A stretch of DNA of 64,000 nt from JACCWP01 sp963785115 (GTDB lineage: Bacteria; Actinomycetota; Actinomycetes; Propionibacteriales; Nocardioidaceae), in assembly GCA_963785115.1 (NCBI GenBank), contig CAWATY010000009.1, positions 248,001-312,000 of the forward strand, read 5' to 3'. The notes under the pieces are model-generated. The model was not told where the DNA came from. It did not search any database and saw nothing but the letters and a program-made list of their open reading frames with translations. The position numbers were made by a program, and so were the translations under genes. Positions within the stretch are counted from its first letter, which is position 1; each line of letters opens with the position of its first letter. Positions 42,974 to 52,954 of this stretch are shown here, in pieces.

Positions 42974-45128
42974 TCAAGCCGATTCCGGTCGGACCCCCGC
43001 GGTGTCGAGGACCCACGCGTACTCGAACGCACGCTCCCGCCAGGCCTCGTAGCGGCCGCTGACGCCGCCGTGGCCGGCGTGCATCTCGGTCTTCAGCAGC
43101 ACGTCGGGAGCGCCCGTCGTGGGTGGCGCGGAGCCGGGCCACCCACTTGGCCGGCTCGACGTACAGGACGCGTGTGTCGTGCAGGCTGGTCGTGGCGAGC
43201 ACCGGCGGGTACGGACCGGGGCCGATGTTCTCGTAGGGCGTGTACGCCTTCATGTACGCGTAGACGTCCGGGTCGTGCAGCGGGTCGCCCCACTCGTCCC
43301 ACTCGGTGACGGTGAGGGGCAACGAAGGGTCGAGGATCGACGTCAGAGCGTCGACGAAGGGGACGGACGCGACGACGCCGGCGAACGCGTCGGGGGCCAG
43401 GTTGACCGCCGCGCCCACGAGCAGCCCGCCCGCGCTGCCGCCCATCGCGACGAGGCGGTCGGCCGTGGTCCAGCCCGCATCGACCAGGTGGCGCGCGGAG
43501 GCGACGAAGTCGCTGAACGAGTGCTGCTTGGCCAGCAGCTTGCCCTCGTCGTACCAGTGCCTCCCCATCTCTCCGCCACCGCGCACGTGGGCGACCGCGA
43601 AGACCATGCCGCGGTCCAGCAGCGAGAGCCGGGACACCGCGAAGCCCGGGTCGATGCTCAGCTCGTAGGAGCCGTAGCCGTACAGCAGGCAGGCCGCCGA
43701 GCCGTCGCGCGGCGTGCCCGCGCGGCAGACGATCGACACCGGCACCTGGGTGCCGTCGGGGGCGGTGGCCCAGCTGCGGTGCTGCTCGTAGTCCGCGGGG
43801 TCGTAGCCGCCGAGCACCGGTTGCTGCTTGCGCAGGACACGTTCGCGGGTGACGACGTCGACGTCGTGGATCGAGGCCGGCGTGACGAACGAGGCGTACG
43901 CGACCCGTACGTGGGGCTGCGCCCACTCGGGGTTGGCGGCCGGCACGCAGGTGTACAGCTCCTCGTCGAACGCCACCTCCTCGAGCTCGCCATAGCCGTC
44001 GGCCGTCAGCGGCAGCAGCGCAGTGCGGGGCAGCGCCTCCCGGCGGTAGCCGACGACCAGGTGGGTGGCGAAGGCGTCGACACCGTCGAGGCGGACGTCG
44101 TCGCGCCCCGGCAGGATCTCGCGCCAGTGCTCGCGACCGGGCGTGGCGGCCGGCGCCTCGGCGAGAATGAAGTTGGCGGCCCCGTCGTTGTGCAGCACCA
44201 GGAAGCGGTCCTCGCCCGCGACAACGGCGTGCTCCACGGAGTACTCGACGCCCTCCTGACGCGCGGCGACCAGCCGGGGCGTGCCCGCCGGGTCGTCGGC
44301 GTCGAGGACCCGGACCTCCGACGTGGTCTTCGAACCGGCGGCCACCACCACGTAGCGCTCGCTGCGGGTGGTCCCCACGCCCACCCAGTACCGGTCGTCG
44401 GTCTCGTGGTGCACGACCTGGTCGTCGGCGACCGGCGTGCCCAGGCGGTGCCGCCACACCTTGTACGGGCGCCACGAGTCGTCGACGGTGACGTAGAAGA
44501 CCGTCGACGCGTCCCGCGACCACGTCGTGGAGTAGAAGGTGTCGGGCACCTCGTCGGGCAGCAGCGAACCGGTGCCGAGGTCCTTGACCCGCAGCGTGTA
44601 CCGCTCGTTGCCGGCGACGTCGGTGGAGTAGGCGAGCAGTCGGCCGTCGGGGCTGACGTCGAACGTGCCGAGGCTGAAGAAGTCGTTGCCCTCGGCCTCG
44701 ACGTTGCCGTCGAGCAGCACCTCCTCGCCCGGCAGCGGGTCGTCGCCGACCGGGGGCGGCGTCCAGTCGTCGGGGGAGCCGGCCGGGCAGCGGCAGTGCA
44801 CGCCGTACTGCTGGCCCTCGACGGTGCGGGTGTAGTACCACCAGTCCCCCTTGCGCGTCGGCACCGACATGTCGGTCTCCTGCGTGCGGCTCTTGATCTC
44901 GTCGAAGATCTGCTGTCGCAGACCCGCGAGGTGGGCGGTGCGGTGCTCGGTCCACGCGTTCTCGGCCTCGAGGTGGGCCAGGACTTCCGGGGACTCCTTG
45001 TCACGCAGCCACTCGTAGGCGTCGACGACCGTGTCGCCGTGGTGGGTCCGCTCCTGCGGGACCTCCTTGGCCAGCGGCGGCGCCTCGGGCGCGGGCGTGC
45101 TCTCGGTGCTGGTGGTCGTCTCGGTCAT
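42974..45128 (-). pseudogene. ptrB: S9 family oligopeptidase (protease II type), apparent frameshift before the catalytic histidine
   Basis: A prolyl-oligopeptidase-family serine peptidase that cleaves short peptides in the cytosol. The propeller (about residues 20-440) and catalytic domain are clear, with nucleophile Ser565 in GGSAGG and the Asp in LHDTRV. After residue about 671 the frame changes to an Arg-rich sequence without homology that would run into the DrrA gene. Removing one C from the CCC at 43113-43115 (plus strand) restores HDGAPDVLLKTEMHAGHGGVSGRY with the catalytic His and the family C-terminus, ending at TGA 42974-42976. As written the enzyme lacks its His. Whether this is a real mutation or a sequencing error in a GC-rich run cannot be decided here. 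Confidence 0.8.
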
Positions 45129-45175
45129 GATCGGACGCTAGCCGACTCGAGCCCAGCGGCAGGCCGCCGTGCGCC

Positions 45176-46513
45176 TCACACCCGGACGGGAGCCGGCTCC
45201 GCGGGCTCGAGCGCAGGGTCGTCCGCCGGGAAGGTCCGCACCGGCCCCGGGGGCGTGCCGGCGCTCTCGAACCGGACCGTCACCACGCCCCGGCCCGAGC
45301 CCCACACCCAGCCCCGACCGTGTTCGGCGTGCACGACGTCGGCGCCCGGTGCCCACTCGCCGGGTCGCCGGCCGTGCCGGTCGACCGACTCGACGTCGAG
45401 CAGCACCGGGTCGGTCGGGACGTCGACCTCCTCGCCGGGCAGCACGCCGTCGAAGAGGTCGTCCTGGATCCAGTCGGCGAGGCCCGACACCCCGACTCCG
45501 AGGAGCCGGACCCCGCCGGACGTCTCGGTCTCGGCGAGCAGTCGCTTGGTCAGCGACGTGACCACCCGGACGCTGTCGGTAGGCCCGGTCAGGGTGGCGG
45601 CGCGGGTGGACGTGGTGAAGTCGTGCAGCCGCACCTTCAGCGTGACCGTGCGCCCCGACAGCCGGGCGGCCCGCAGCCGTTCGACCACCCGCACGGCCAT
45701 CCGCTCGGCCAGGGCGGCCAACAGCGTCACGTCGGTGATGTCGGTGCCGAACGTGTCCTCCACGCTGATCGACTTGGTCTCCCGCTCTGCCACGACCGGC
45801 CGCTCGTCGTCCGCGCGCGCCAGCCGGGCCAGCCCCTCGCCGTGCGCGCGGCCCAGCTCGCGGACCACCTCGGTGACGGGCAGCAGAGCCACGTCGCCGA
45901 CCGTGGAGGCGCCGAGCCGGCGCAACCGAGCCGCCGTCGCCGGGCCCACGCCCGGGATCACGCCCACCGGCATCGGTGCCAGCAGGTCGCGCTCGGTCCC
46001 CGGCGGCACCACCACCAGCCCGTCGGGCTTGTCCAGCTCGCTGGCGATCTTGGCCACCAGCTTGGACGTGGCCATGCCCACCGAACCGGTCAGCCCGCCG
46101 GTAACGACCCGCACCCGCTCGCGCAGCTCGGCCCCGAGGGCACGCGCCCCCTCAATTTCGAGGTCGGGGTGAGCGGCGGCGAGGTCGACGAAGGCCTCGT
46201 CGAGCGACAGCGGCTCCACGAGCGGCGACAGCTCGCGCAGCAGCGTCATGACCTGCTCGCTGGTGGCCTGGTAGGCGGCGAAGCGGGGGGCGAGGTAGGC
46301 CGCGTGCGGACAGCGCGACCGGGCCTCGTGGGTCGGCATCGCCGAGCGCACGCCGTGCACCCTGGCCTCGTACGACGCCGTGGCGACCACGCCACGACCG
46401 CCCACGCCGCCGACGATCACCGGTCGCCCGCGCAGCGACGGCTTGTCTCGTTGCTCGACCGCCGCGTAGAACGCGTCCAGGTCCAGGTGCAGGACCGTCG
46501 GCGCGCCACGCAT
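45176..46513 (-). CDS. dinB: DNA polymerase IV (Y family)
   Basis: A 445-residue translesion polymerase. Catalytic motifs are HLDLDAFYAAVEQ (Asp11) and EPLSLDEAFVDL, with the phosphate-contacting YEARVHGVRSAM, helix-hairpin-helix IPGVGPATAARLRRLG and the little-finger sequence SISVEDTFGTDI. After the little finger (about residue 350) a C-terminal extension of about 90 residues contains WAPGADVVHAEHGRGWVWGSGRGVVTVRFE, seen in other actinobacterial DinB proteins. ATG 46513 gives the conserved start; the frame is open upstream through the neighbouring gene but is not coding. No GAACnnnnGTTC SOS box was seen upstream. Confidence 0.93.
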   Translation of the reverse strand: MRGAPTVLHLDLDAFYAAVEQRDKPSLRGRPVIVGGVGGRGVVATASYEARVHGVRSAMPTHEARSRCPHAAYLAPRFAAYQATSEQVMTLLRELSPLVEPLSLDEAFVDLAAAHPDLEIEGARALGAELRERVRVVTGGLTGSVGMATSKLVAKIASELDKPDGLVVVPPGTERDLLAPMPVGVIPGVGPATAARLRRLGASTVGDVALLPVTEVVRELGRAHGEGLARLARADDERPVVAERETKSISVEDTFGTDITDVTLLAALAERMAVRVVERLRAARLSGRTVTLKVRLHDFTTSTRAATLTGPTDSVRVVTSLTKRLLAETETSGGVRLLGVGVSGLADWIQDDLFDGVLPGEEVDVPTDPVLLDVESVDRHGRRPGEWAPGADVVHAEHGRGWVWGSGRGVVTVRFESAGTPPGPVRTFPADDPALEPAEPAPVRV

Positions 46514-46634
46514 CACCACATCGTGGCACCCGGTGTCGACGCCCGTCGTCCACAGCAGCGAGCCCACCCAGCCCTGTCCACAGGCGCGACGGTGGCACCC
46601 GCCACCAGGTGCCGCGGCCGACCAGGGTGCGGGC

Positions 46635-47786
46635 ATGGATGCCTCGTCGTCACCGGCCCGCCCCGCCGGCCCGGGCGCCCGCCCACTGCTCCGGGTCCGG
46701 TCGTTGCCCGATCTGCTCGCACTGGTCCCGGTGGTGCTCGGCTTCGAGCCGAGCGAGTCGCTGGTGGTGGTCGCGGTCGCGGGTCCGCGCACCGGCTTCC
46801 ACCTGCGGGTGGACCTGCCGCCGCGGTCCCGCCCCGCCGTGGTCGCGGCCCTGGCCGACCAGGTGGCGATGGCGGCCCTCGCCCAGGACTGTGCGCGGGT
46901 GGCAGTCATCGCGTTCACCGCGCGGGACGCGCGCCGGGTCGACCCGGTGCTGCGCACGGTGGGCGAGCGGCTGGCCGATGCCGGTGTCGACGTCCTCGAC
47001 CTGCTGCGCGCCGACGGCGCCCGGTACTGGTCGCTGACCTGCACCGATCCCCGCTGCTGTGCCAGCGAGGGCACGCCGTACGACCCGGCCGCGTCCACGG
47101 TGCGGGCGGAGGCCGCGTTGGCAGGCGTCGCGGTGGCGCCGGACCGCGCCGCTCTGGCCGCCCGGCTGGCGGCCGTGTCCGGAGACCTGCGCGACGCCAT
47201 GCAGGCGGCGACCCGCGTCGCCGAGCGCGAGGTGGTCGGGGCACTAGGGCTGCGCGGGGTGCGGGCGCTGGCCCGGCCGCCGGAGCGCTCGCTGCGCGCC
47301 GGGGCGGAGGTCGGTGCGGCGCGGGTCGAGCGGCTGATCGACGCGGTGCTGACCGACGCCGTCGACGACGAAGGCGCCGGCGAGCCCTCGGCAGTTGAGC
47401 GCATGCTCACCGAGCCGGTGGCCGCTGCGCTGTCGGTCTGGTGCTCGATCACCTGCTTCCGCGACCTGGCGTGGTCGCACATCACCCGGGACGCCGCGTC
47501 GATGCACCTCGCGCTCTGGTCGGCAGTGGCCCGCCGGGTGGTGCCGCCGTACGAGCCGGCGGTCCTGAGCCTGGCCGGATTCGCGGCCTGGCTGTCCGGC
47601 GACGGGGCCACGGCGTGGTGCGCGGCCGACCGTGCGCTGGGCGTCGACCCCGGCTACTCCATGGCCGGGTTGCTCCGGGAGACGCTGGCCCGTTGCCTGC
47701 CGCCGGACGTCTGGACGCCTCCGCCACGGGAGATCGTGTTGCCCCGGCCGGTGCCGAACCGGCGCCCGGGAAAGGCCCCGGAGTAG
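46635..47786 (+). CDS. DUF4192 domain protein
   Basis: A 383-residue cytosolic protein of the actinobacterial DUF4192 family, function unknown. The signature region is LLRVRSLPDLLALVPVVLGFEPSESLVVVAVAG followed by FHLRVDLPP, and the C-terminal half is helical with LSLAGFAAWLSGDGATAWCAADRALGVDPGYSMAGLL. ATG 46635 starts just before the signature; an upstream ATG in the same frame is less likely. It is divergent from dinB, 121 bases apart. Confidence 0.88.
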   Translation: MDASSSPARPAGPGARPLLRVRSLPDLLALVPVVLGFEPSESLVVVAVAGPRTGFHLRVDLPPRSRPAVVAALADQVAMAALAQDCARVAVIAFTARDARRVDPVLRTVGERLADAGVDVLDLLRADGARYWSLTCTDPRCCASEGTPYDPAASTVRAEAALAGVAVAPDRAALAARLAAVSGDLRDAMQAATRVAEREVVGALGLRGVRALARPPERSLRAGAEVGAARVERLIDAVLTDAVDDEGAGEPSAVERMLTEPVAAALSVWCSITCFRDLAWSHITRDAASMHLALWSAVARRVVPPYEPAVLSLAGFAAWLSGDGATAWCAADRALGVDPGYSMAGLLRETLARCLPPDVWTPPPREIVLPRPVPNRRPGKAPE

Positions 47787-47859
47787 CCGCCCGGCCCGAT
47801 CTCGGACAGGCTTACCCGCACAGCCGCCACGAATGCGTGGGGGCCCGCTGGGAGGCGCC

Positions 47860-49338
47860 ATGGGTCAGGAGGTCGAGCACCGGGTGTTCACCCGGGAGGA
47901 CCGGACCCGGTTTCGGGGCAAGGTCCGCCAGTGCCTCGACGTCTTCGCCCGGATGCTCAGGGAGGCGCGCTTCGACGCCGACCGCCCGCGCACCGGGATC
48001 GAGATCGAGTTCAACCTGGTCGATGAGGCCAACGACCCGGCGCTGCGCAACACCGAGGCGCTCGACGCCATCGCCGACCCGGACTTCCAGACCGAGCTCG
48101 GCCAGTTCAACATCGAGATCAACGTCCCGCCCCGCACGCTCGAGGGTGACGGGCTGGCCGGCTTCGAGCGGGGCATCCGCGACAGCCTGAACTCCGCCGA
48201 GTCGCGGGCCCGCGATATCGGCGCACATATCGTCATGGTCGGGATCCTGCCGACGCTGCGGCCAGGGCACATGACCGCGCAGACGCTGTCGGCCAACCCG
48301 CGCTACGAGCTGCTGTCCGACCAGATCCTCGCCGCCCGGGGAGAGGACATCCGGGTGGCCATCGACGGCCGGGAGCGGTTGTCGGTCACGACCGACTCGA
48401 TCATCCCCGAGGCCGCCTGCACGTCGACCCAGCTGCACGTCCAGGTCAGCCCCGAGCACTTCGCGGCGTACTGGAACGCCTCCCAGGCGATCGCGGGCGT
48501 CCAGCTCGCGGTGGGCGCCAACTCGCCGTTCCTGCTGGGCAAGGAGCTGTGGCGCGAGACCCGGATCGCGCTGTTCGAGCAGGCCACCGACACCCGCAGC
48601 GAGGAGCTCAAGGCGCAGGGAGTGCGGCCGCGGGTGTGGTTCGGCGAGCGGTGGATCACGTCGATCTTCGACCTGTTCGAGGAGAACGTGCGCTACTTCC
48701 CGGCGCTGCTGCCGATCGTCGACGACGAGGACCCGCGCGAGGTCATCGACCGGGGGGACACGCCGAAGCTGGGCGAGCTGCGGCTGCACAACGGCACCAT
48801 CTACCGCTGGAACCGCCCGGTCTACGACGTCGTCCGCGATCGCCCGCACCTGCGGGTCGAGAACCGCGTCCTGCCCGCCGGCCCCACCGTCGTCGACACC
48901 ATGGCCAACGCGGCGTTCTACTTCGGCGTCGTGCGGGCGCTCGTGCACGACGAGCGGCCGCTGTGGTCGCAGATGTCGTTCTCGGCGGCAGAGGAGAACT
49001 TCCACACCGCCGCCCGCAACGGGATCGATGCCACGTTGTACTGGCCGGCTCTCGGGGCGGTGCCCGCCGCCGAGCTGGTGCTGCGCCGGCTGCTGCCGCT
49101 CGCGTACCGAGGCTTGGAGACGGCCAACGTCGACCCCGCGGAACGCGACCGGCTGCTCGGCATCGTCGAGCAGCGGTGTCTCACCGGTCGCAACGGCGCG
49201 ACCTGGTTGGCGGGGGCGTTCCACAAGCTGTACGACGACACGCCACTGGAGCGCTGGGACGTGCTGCGCACGGTCCTCGGGCACTACCGCGAGCGGATGC
49301 ACTCGAACGAACCGGTGCACACGTGGGACCTCCCGTGA
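47860..49338 (+). CDS. glutamate-cysteine ligase family protein
   Basis: A 492-residue member of the GCS2/GshA-like family. Motifs include GIEIEFNLVDE, FQTELGQFNIEINVPP, CTSTQLHVQVSPEHF and HNGTIYRWNRPVYD, which together form the ATP-dependent carboxylate-amine ligase fold. Family members join glutamate to cysteine or another amine; whether this one makes gamma-glutamylcysteine, takes part in ergothioneine-type pathways, or has another substrate is not decided by the sequence. ATG 47860 has GGAGGC upstream. The following universal stress protein gene suggests a stress-related unit, but this is inference. Confidence 0.85.
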   Translation: MGQEVEHRVFTREDRTRFRGKVRQCLDVFARMLREARFDADRPRTGIEIEFNLVDEANDPALRNTEALDAIADPDFQTELGQFNIEINVPPRTLEGDGLAGFERGIRDSLNSAESRARDIGAHIVMVGILPTLRPGHMTAQTLSANPRYELLSDQILAARGEDIRVAIDGRERLSVTTDSIIPEAACTSTQLHVQVSPEHFAAYWNASQAIAGVQLAVGANSPFLLGKELWRETRIALFEQATDTRSEELKAQGVRPRVWFGERWITSIFDLFEENVRYFPALLPIVDDEDPREVIDRGDTPKLGELRLHNGTIYRWNRPVYDVVRDRPHLRVENRVLPAGPTVVDTMANAAFYFGVVRALVHDERPLWSQMSFSAAEENFHTAARNGIDATLYWPALGAVPAAELVLRRLLPLAYRGLETANVDPAERDRLLGIVEQRCLTGRNGATWLAGAFHKLYDDTPLERWDVLRTVLGHYRERMHSNEPVHTWDLP

Positions 49339-49449
49339 CCCCGAACTGGCCCCCATCGGCCGGCACGTCGATGCACTAGCCTCGGCCGAAACACGGGCGC
49401 AACACCCGCCGCCACCTGCAGCGGACGCAGCGAGAGAGGTCGTGTGCCG

Positions 49450-49854
49450 ATGGGCACCATCGTCGTGGGCTACGTGCCCAAGCCGGAGGGGCAGGCCGCC
49501 CTGCGCCGGGCCGCGGAGGAGGCGTTGCTGCGCGACGCCAAGCTCGTCGTGGTCAACTCGCACCGCGGCGGCCGCGAGTTCGACCGCGACGACGCGATCC
49601 GCAGCGAGGGCGAGCTGGAGGCGATCAGGGCCGAGCTCACCGATGCGGGGGTCAGCCACGAGATCCGTCAGCTGGTCCGCGGCATGGACCCTGCGGACGA
49701 CCTGATCCAGGTGGCCGCCGACGTGCAGGCCGACTTCATCATCATCGGGCTGCGCCGCCGCTCGCCCGTGGGCAAGCTCATCCTCGGCAGCAACGCGCAG
49801 CGGGTGCTGCTGGACGCTCCCTGCCCGGTCCTGGCCGTGAAATCGGCGGAGTGA
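49450..49854 (+). CDS. universal stress protein (UspA fold)
   Basis: A 134-residue single-domain protein. The ATP-binding type C-terminal motif G-x2-G-x9-G-S is visible in IIGLRRRSPVGKLILGSNAQRVLLDAPCPVLAV, and the N-terminus GTIVVGYVPKPEGQAALRRA fits. I chose ATG 49450 over GTG 49444 because GAGAGAGG lies at the better distance. Such proteins respond to stress by unknown mechanisms. It lies between the glutamate-cysteine ligase family protein and a DNA repair protein. Confidence 0.9.
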   Translation: MGTIVVGYVPKPEGQAALRRAAEEALLRDAKLVVVNSHRGGREFDRDDAIRSEGELEAIRAELTDAGVSHEIRQLVRGMDPADDLIQVAADVQADFIIIGLRRRSPVGKLILGSNAQRVLLDAPCPVLAVKSAE

Positions 49855-49864
49855 TCGCGCGTCC

Positions 49865-50458
49865 GTGCTGATGACCACCAACCTGCACCTCACCCAGGAC
49901 GAGGCCGCCGACGAGCTGCTGTCGCGCGACCCGTTCGCCCTGCTGGTCGGGATGCTGTTGGACCAGCAGGTGCCGATGGAGCACGCATTCGCCGGGCCCG
50001 CGACGTTGGCGCAGCGGCTGGGCAGCTTCGACGCAGTCACCATCGCCGGGATGGACCGGGACTCCTTCGTCGAGGTTTGCGCCACCCGCCCGGCCATCCA
50101 TCGTTACCCGGCCTCGATGGGCAAGCGGGTGCACGCTCTGGCCGTGCACGTCCGCGACGAGCTCGGCGGTGACGCTGCTCGGGTGTGGACCGACGCTACG
50201 GACGGAGCCGACCTCCGCCGCCGGCTGCAGGCCCTGCCCGGCTACGGCCCGCAGAAAGCGCAGATCCTGGTGGCGCTGCTCGGCAAGCAGCTCGGCGTCC
50301 GCCCTCGAGGGTGGCGCGCCGCGGCGGGCGGTTACGGCGGGGCAGGAGTGTTCCGCTCGATCGCGGACGTGGTCGACACGGCGTCGCTGGGCAAGGTCCG
50401 CGCGTACAAGCAGCAGCAGAAGAGGGCGGCCCGGGAGGCGCGACCCGCCGCTCCGTGA
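49865..50458 (+). CDS. HhH-GPD family base-excision DNA repair protein
   Basis: A 197-residue protein of the actinobacterial HhH-GPD family. It has the helix-hairpin-helix LPGYGPQKAQILVALLGKQ (about residues 123-141) and the N-terminal DPFALLVGMLLDQQVPMEHAFAGP. The usual catalytic Lys and Asp of endonuclease III are not placed convincingly, so activity may be altered. GTG 49865 is used; ATG 49871 is an alternative. It ends 108 bases before sigA. Confidence 0.82.
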   Translation: MLMTTNLHLTQDEAADELLSRDPFALLVGMLLDQQVPMEHAFAGPATLAQRLGSFDAVTIAGMDRDSFVEVCATRPAIHRYPASMGKRVHALAVHVRDELGGDAARVWTDATDGADLRRRLQALPGYGPQKAQILVALLGKQLGVRPRGWRAAAGGYGGAGVFRSIADVVDTASLGKVRAYKQQQKRAAREARPAAP

Positions 50459-50566
50459 CCTCGGATGGGACCGTCGCCAGGTGCGTGGCACACTGGGGTC
50501 ACAGCCTCCGGCTTGACAAGGGCCGGCTTCGTTGCGCCCGGAAACTGTTCCGACGAGAGGTACTCC

Positions 50567-52367
50567 GTGTCGTCCAGCCCATCTCGGCAGCTGCCCGCTG
50601 GGGTGCTCGCGCACCCCTCGATCGACCAGCTGTTCAGCGTGGGTCGGGTGTCGGGCGAGGTCACCGCCGCCGCCGTCCGCGATGCGGTGACGGAGGCCGA
50701 GGTCACCGCGGCCCAGCACCGGGCGCTCGTCCGCACGCTGAGCCGCGAGGGCATCGTCGTCGTCGTGTCGGCGGCCGACTCCGCCGCTCCCCGGCGCCGG
50801 GTGGTCGCCGCGGCCAAGGGCAAGTCGACCGTCACCGCCAGCGCGCCCACGGCCACCAAGAAGCCCGCCACCAAGAAGGTCGCTGCCAAGCCGGCACCCA
50901 AGACCGCGCCGAAGTCGACCGCCAAGTCGACCGCCAAGTCGACCGCGAAGTCGACCGCCAAGTCGACCGCGAAGCCGGCGACCAAGCCGGCACCGAAGAC
51001 CGCTCCGAAGTCCGCCGCCAAGTCCGCCGCCAAGTCCGACGCCAAGTCCGCGCCGAAGAGCGCCGAAGACCGCGCCGAAGTCCGCCGCGAAGACCGCGCC
51101 GAAGACCGCGCCGAAGTCCGCCGCGAAGTCCGCCACCAAGACGGCGGCCACGCCGGCCAAGACCAAGACCGCGGCGAAGAGCGCTCCGGCCGCGAAGACG
51201 GCCAAGACCGCCGCCGGGGCGGGCAAGAAGACGGCCAAGAAGACCGCCGGCAAGGCGGCCGACGGCACCGAGCTGGTCGAGGTCACGGTGGGCGGCGCGG
51301 CTCCGGTGGCGAAGAAGGTGCTCGAGGACATCGACGACGCGGTGTTCGAGAAGGACCTCGCCGAGGACCCCACCCTCAAGGAAGACGAGAAGAAGGGCTT
51401 CACCCTCTCGGCCGCCGACGAGGGCGACGAGCCGGAGCAGCAGGTCATGGTCGCCGGTGCGACCGCCGACCCGGTCAAGGACTACCTCAAGCAGATCGGC
51501 AAGGTCTCGCTGCTCAACGCCGAGCAGGAGGTCGAGCTCGCCAAGCGCATCGAGGCCGGGCTGTTCAGCGAGGAGAAGCTCGCCAAGGGCGGCAAGATCT
51601 CGGCCAAGCTGCTCGATGAGCTGGGCTGGATCGCCGAGGACGGCCACCGGGCCAAGAACCACCTGCTGGAGGCCAACCTTCGCCTCGTGGTCAGCCTCGC
51701 CAAGCGCTATACCGGGCGCGGCATGCTCTTCCTCGACCTCATCCAGGAGGGCAACCTCGGGCTGATCCGCGCGGTCGAGAAGTTCGACTACACCAAGGGC
51801 TACAAGTTCTCGACGTACGCCACCTGGTGGATCCGGCAGGCGATCACCCGCGCGATGGCCGACCAGGCCCGCACGATCCGCATCCCGGTGCACATGGTCG
51901 AGGTGATCAACAAGCTGGCCCGGGTGCAGCGCCAGATGCTCCAGGACCTCGGCCGCGAGCCGACGCCCGAGGAGCTGGCCAAGGAGCTGGACATGACGCC
52001 CGAGAAGGTCGTCGAGGTCCAGAAGTACGGCCGTGAGCCGATCAGCCTGCACACGCCGCTCGGCGAGGACGGCGACTCGGAGTTCGGCGACCTGATCGAG
52101 GACTCCGAGGCCATCGTGCCGGCCGACGCAGTGAGCTTCACCCTGCTCCAGGAGCAGCTGCACGCGGTGCTCGACACCCTGTCCGAGCGCGAGGCGGGTG
52201 TGGTGTCGATGCGATTCGGCCTCACCGACGGCCAGCCGAAGACACTGGACGAGATCGGCAAGGTCTACGGCGTGACCCGCGAGCGGATCCGCCAGATCGA
52301 GTCCAAGACGATGAGCAAGCTGCGCCACCCCTCGCGCTCGCAGGTGCTGCGCGACTACCTGGACTGA
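50567..52367 (+). CDS. sigA: principal sigma-70 factor, with an apparent frameshift in its N-terminal extension
   Basis: The housekeeping sigma factor. Regions 1.2 (DPVKDYLKQIGKVSLLNAEQEVELAKRIE), 2 (LRLVVSLAKRYTGRGMLFLDLIQEGNLGLIRAVEKFDYTKGYKFSTYATWWIRQAI), 3 and 4 (TLSEREAGVVSMRFGL, TRERIRQIESKTMSKLRHPSR, ending LRDYLD) are complete. The expected start is GTG 50567 (VSSSPSRQLPAG) with GAGAGG upstream, then a Lys/Ala/Thr/Pro-rich extension. The frame changes between 51058 and 51063: 50567-51058 reads in one frame and 51063-52367 in another, as if two bases were missing. Without a shift the only start in the sigma frame is GTG 51288, giving a 359-residue protein with all conserved regions. 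Error in a repetitive GC-rich stretch is the simplest reading. Confidence 0.9.
50912..50971 (+). repeat. 12-base tandem repeat in the sigA extension
   Basis: Five contiguous copies of AAGTCGACCGCC (two copies end in CG) encode repeated Lys-Ser-Thr-Ala. It lies inside the basic N-terminal extension and just upstream of the apparent frame change, where slippage in sequencing or replication is most likely. Confidence 0.85.
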
Positions 52368-52942
52368 GGGTCCTAGGCGATGTAGCCGCCCCCGGTGAAC
52401 CCCGGACCCTTGCTACCGCCGTCCTCCGGTCCTCGGGAGCGGTGGTCGTCCAGCCACGACAGGCGATCGACGGCCATCGTCGTAAGCGCTGTCGCCCGAG
52501 GTGGGTCGCCTTCGATGTCACCTCGGGTCCGCCCGCGCGGCCGGAGGGCCGGATCTCCGTCGACATCACCTTCTCATCGCGCGGTAGTCGCGGTCGTCGG
52601 CGTCCTCGGTCGGCGACCGTATTGCCCGACTGGGTGTACGATCCCCGCATTGCGGCCCGGGACCCCGGTCGCGCACGGCCCGAGTCCTCCCCACGGAGGG
52701 GACGGGGGTGCTGTGCGGGTCCGCGGGATGCGAGCGATCGCTCCCCTTGAGCCATCACAGCAGTCGGCCGGGGTGTGGGGCGGTCCAGCAGCGTGCCGCC
52801 GCACAGCCCGGCCGACACTCGCCGCCATGCACGTCTCGTCGCGCCGCGTCGGCCGTCCGTGCTCCCCGGGGCGGCGACGCCGGATCCTCCGCTCCTGACA
52901 CGGTGTGTACCCGTTTGCCTGCGTACGTGCCGGGTGACTCGC
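52368..52942 (+). other. 575-base region without a recognisable gene
   Basis: Between sigA and the 53-codon ORF. Open frames exist on both strands but none has a start with a ribosome-binding site and family-like sequence. A TACGAT -10-like element at 52634-52639 lacks a matching -35. GC-rich imperfect hairpins are present (for example CCCC-ACGGA-GGGG near 52690), some of which could terminate sigA. A small RNA is possible but not shown. Confidence 0.5.
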
Positions 52943-52948
52943 TAGCGT
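52943..52948 (+). promoter_or_regulatory. -10 element of a likely leaderless promoter
   Basis: TAGCGT lies 6 bases before ATG 52955 of the 53-codon ORF. With no ribosome-binding site present, this spacing supports a leaderless transcript and is the main support for that ORF. Confidence 0.5.
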
Positions 52949-52954
52949 CCCCTC

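Noticed and set aside
46560..46634. Imperfect inverted repeats between dinB and the DUF4192 gene as an SOS box
   Set aside because: No GAACnnnnGTTC pattern is present; the short CCTGT/ACAGG and GGTGGC/GCCACC repeats are what GC-rich sequence gives by chance.
52395..52898. 167-codon + strand frame and overlapping minus-strand frame in the gap after sigA
   Set aside because: Composition is that of random GC-rich sequence, with no recognisable family, and neither has a convincing start.
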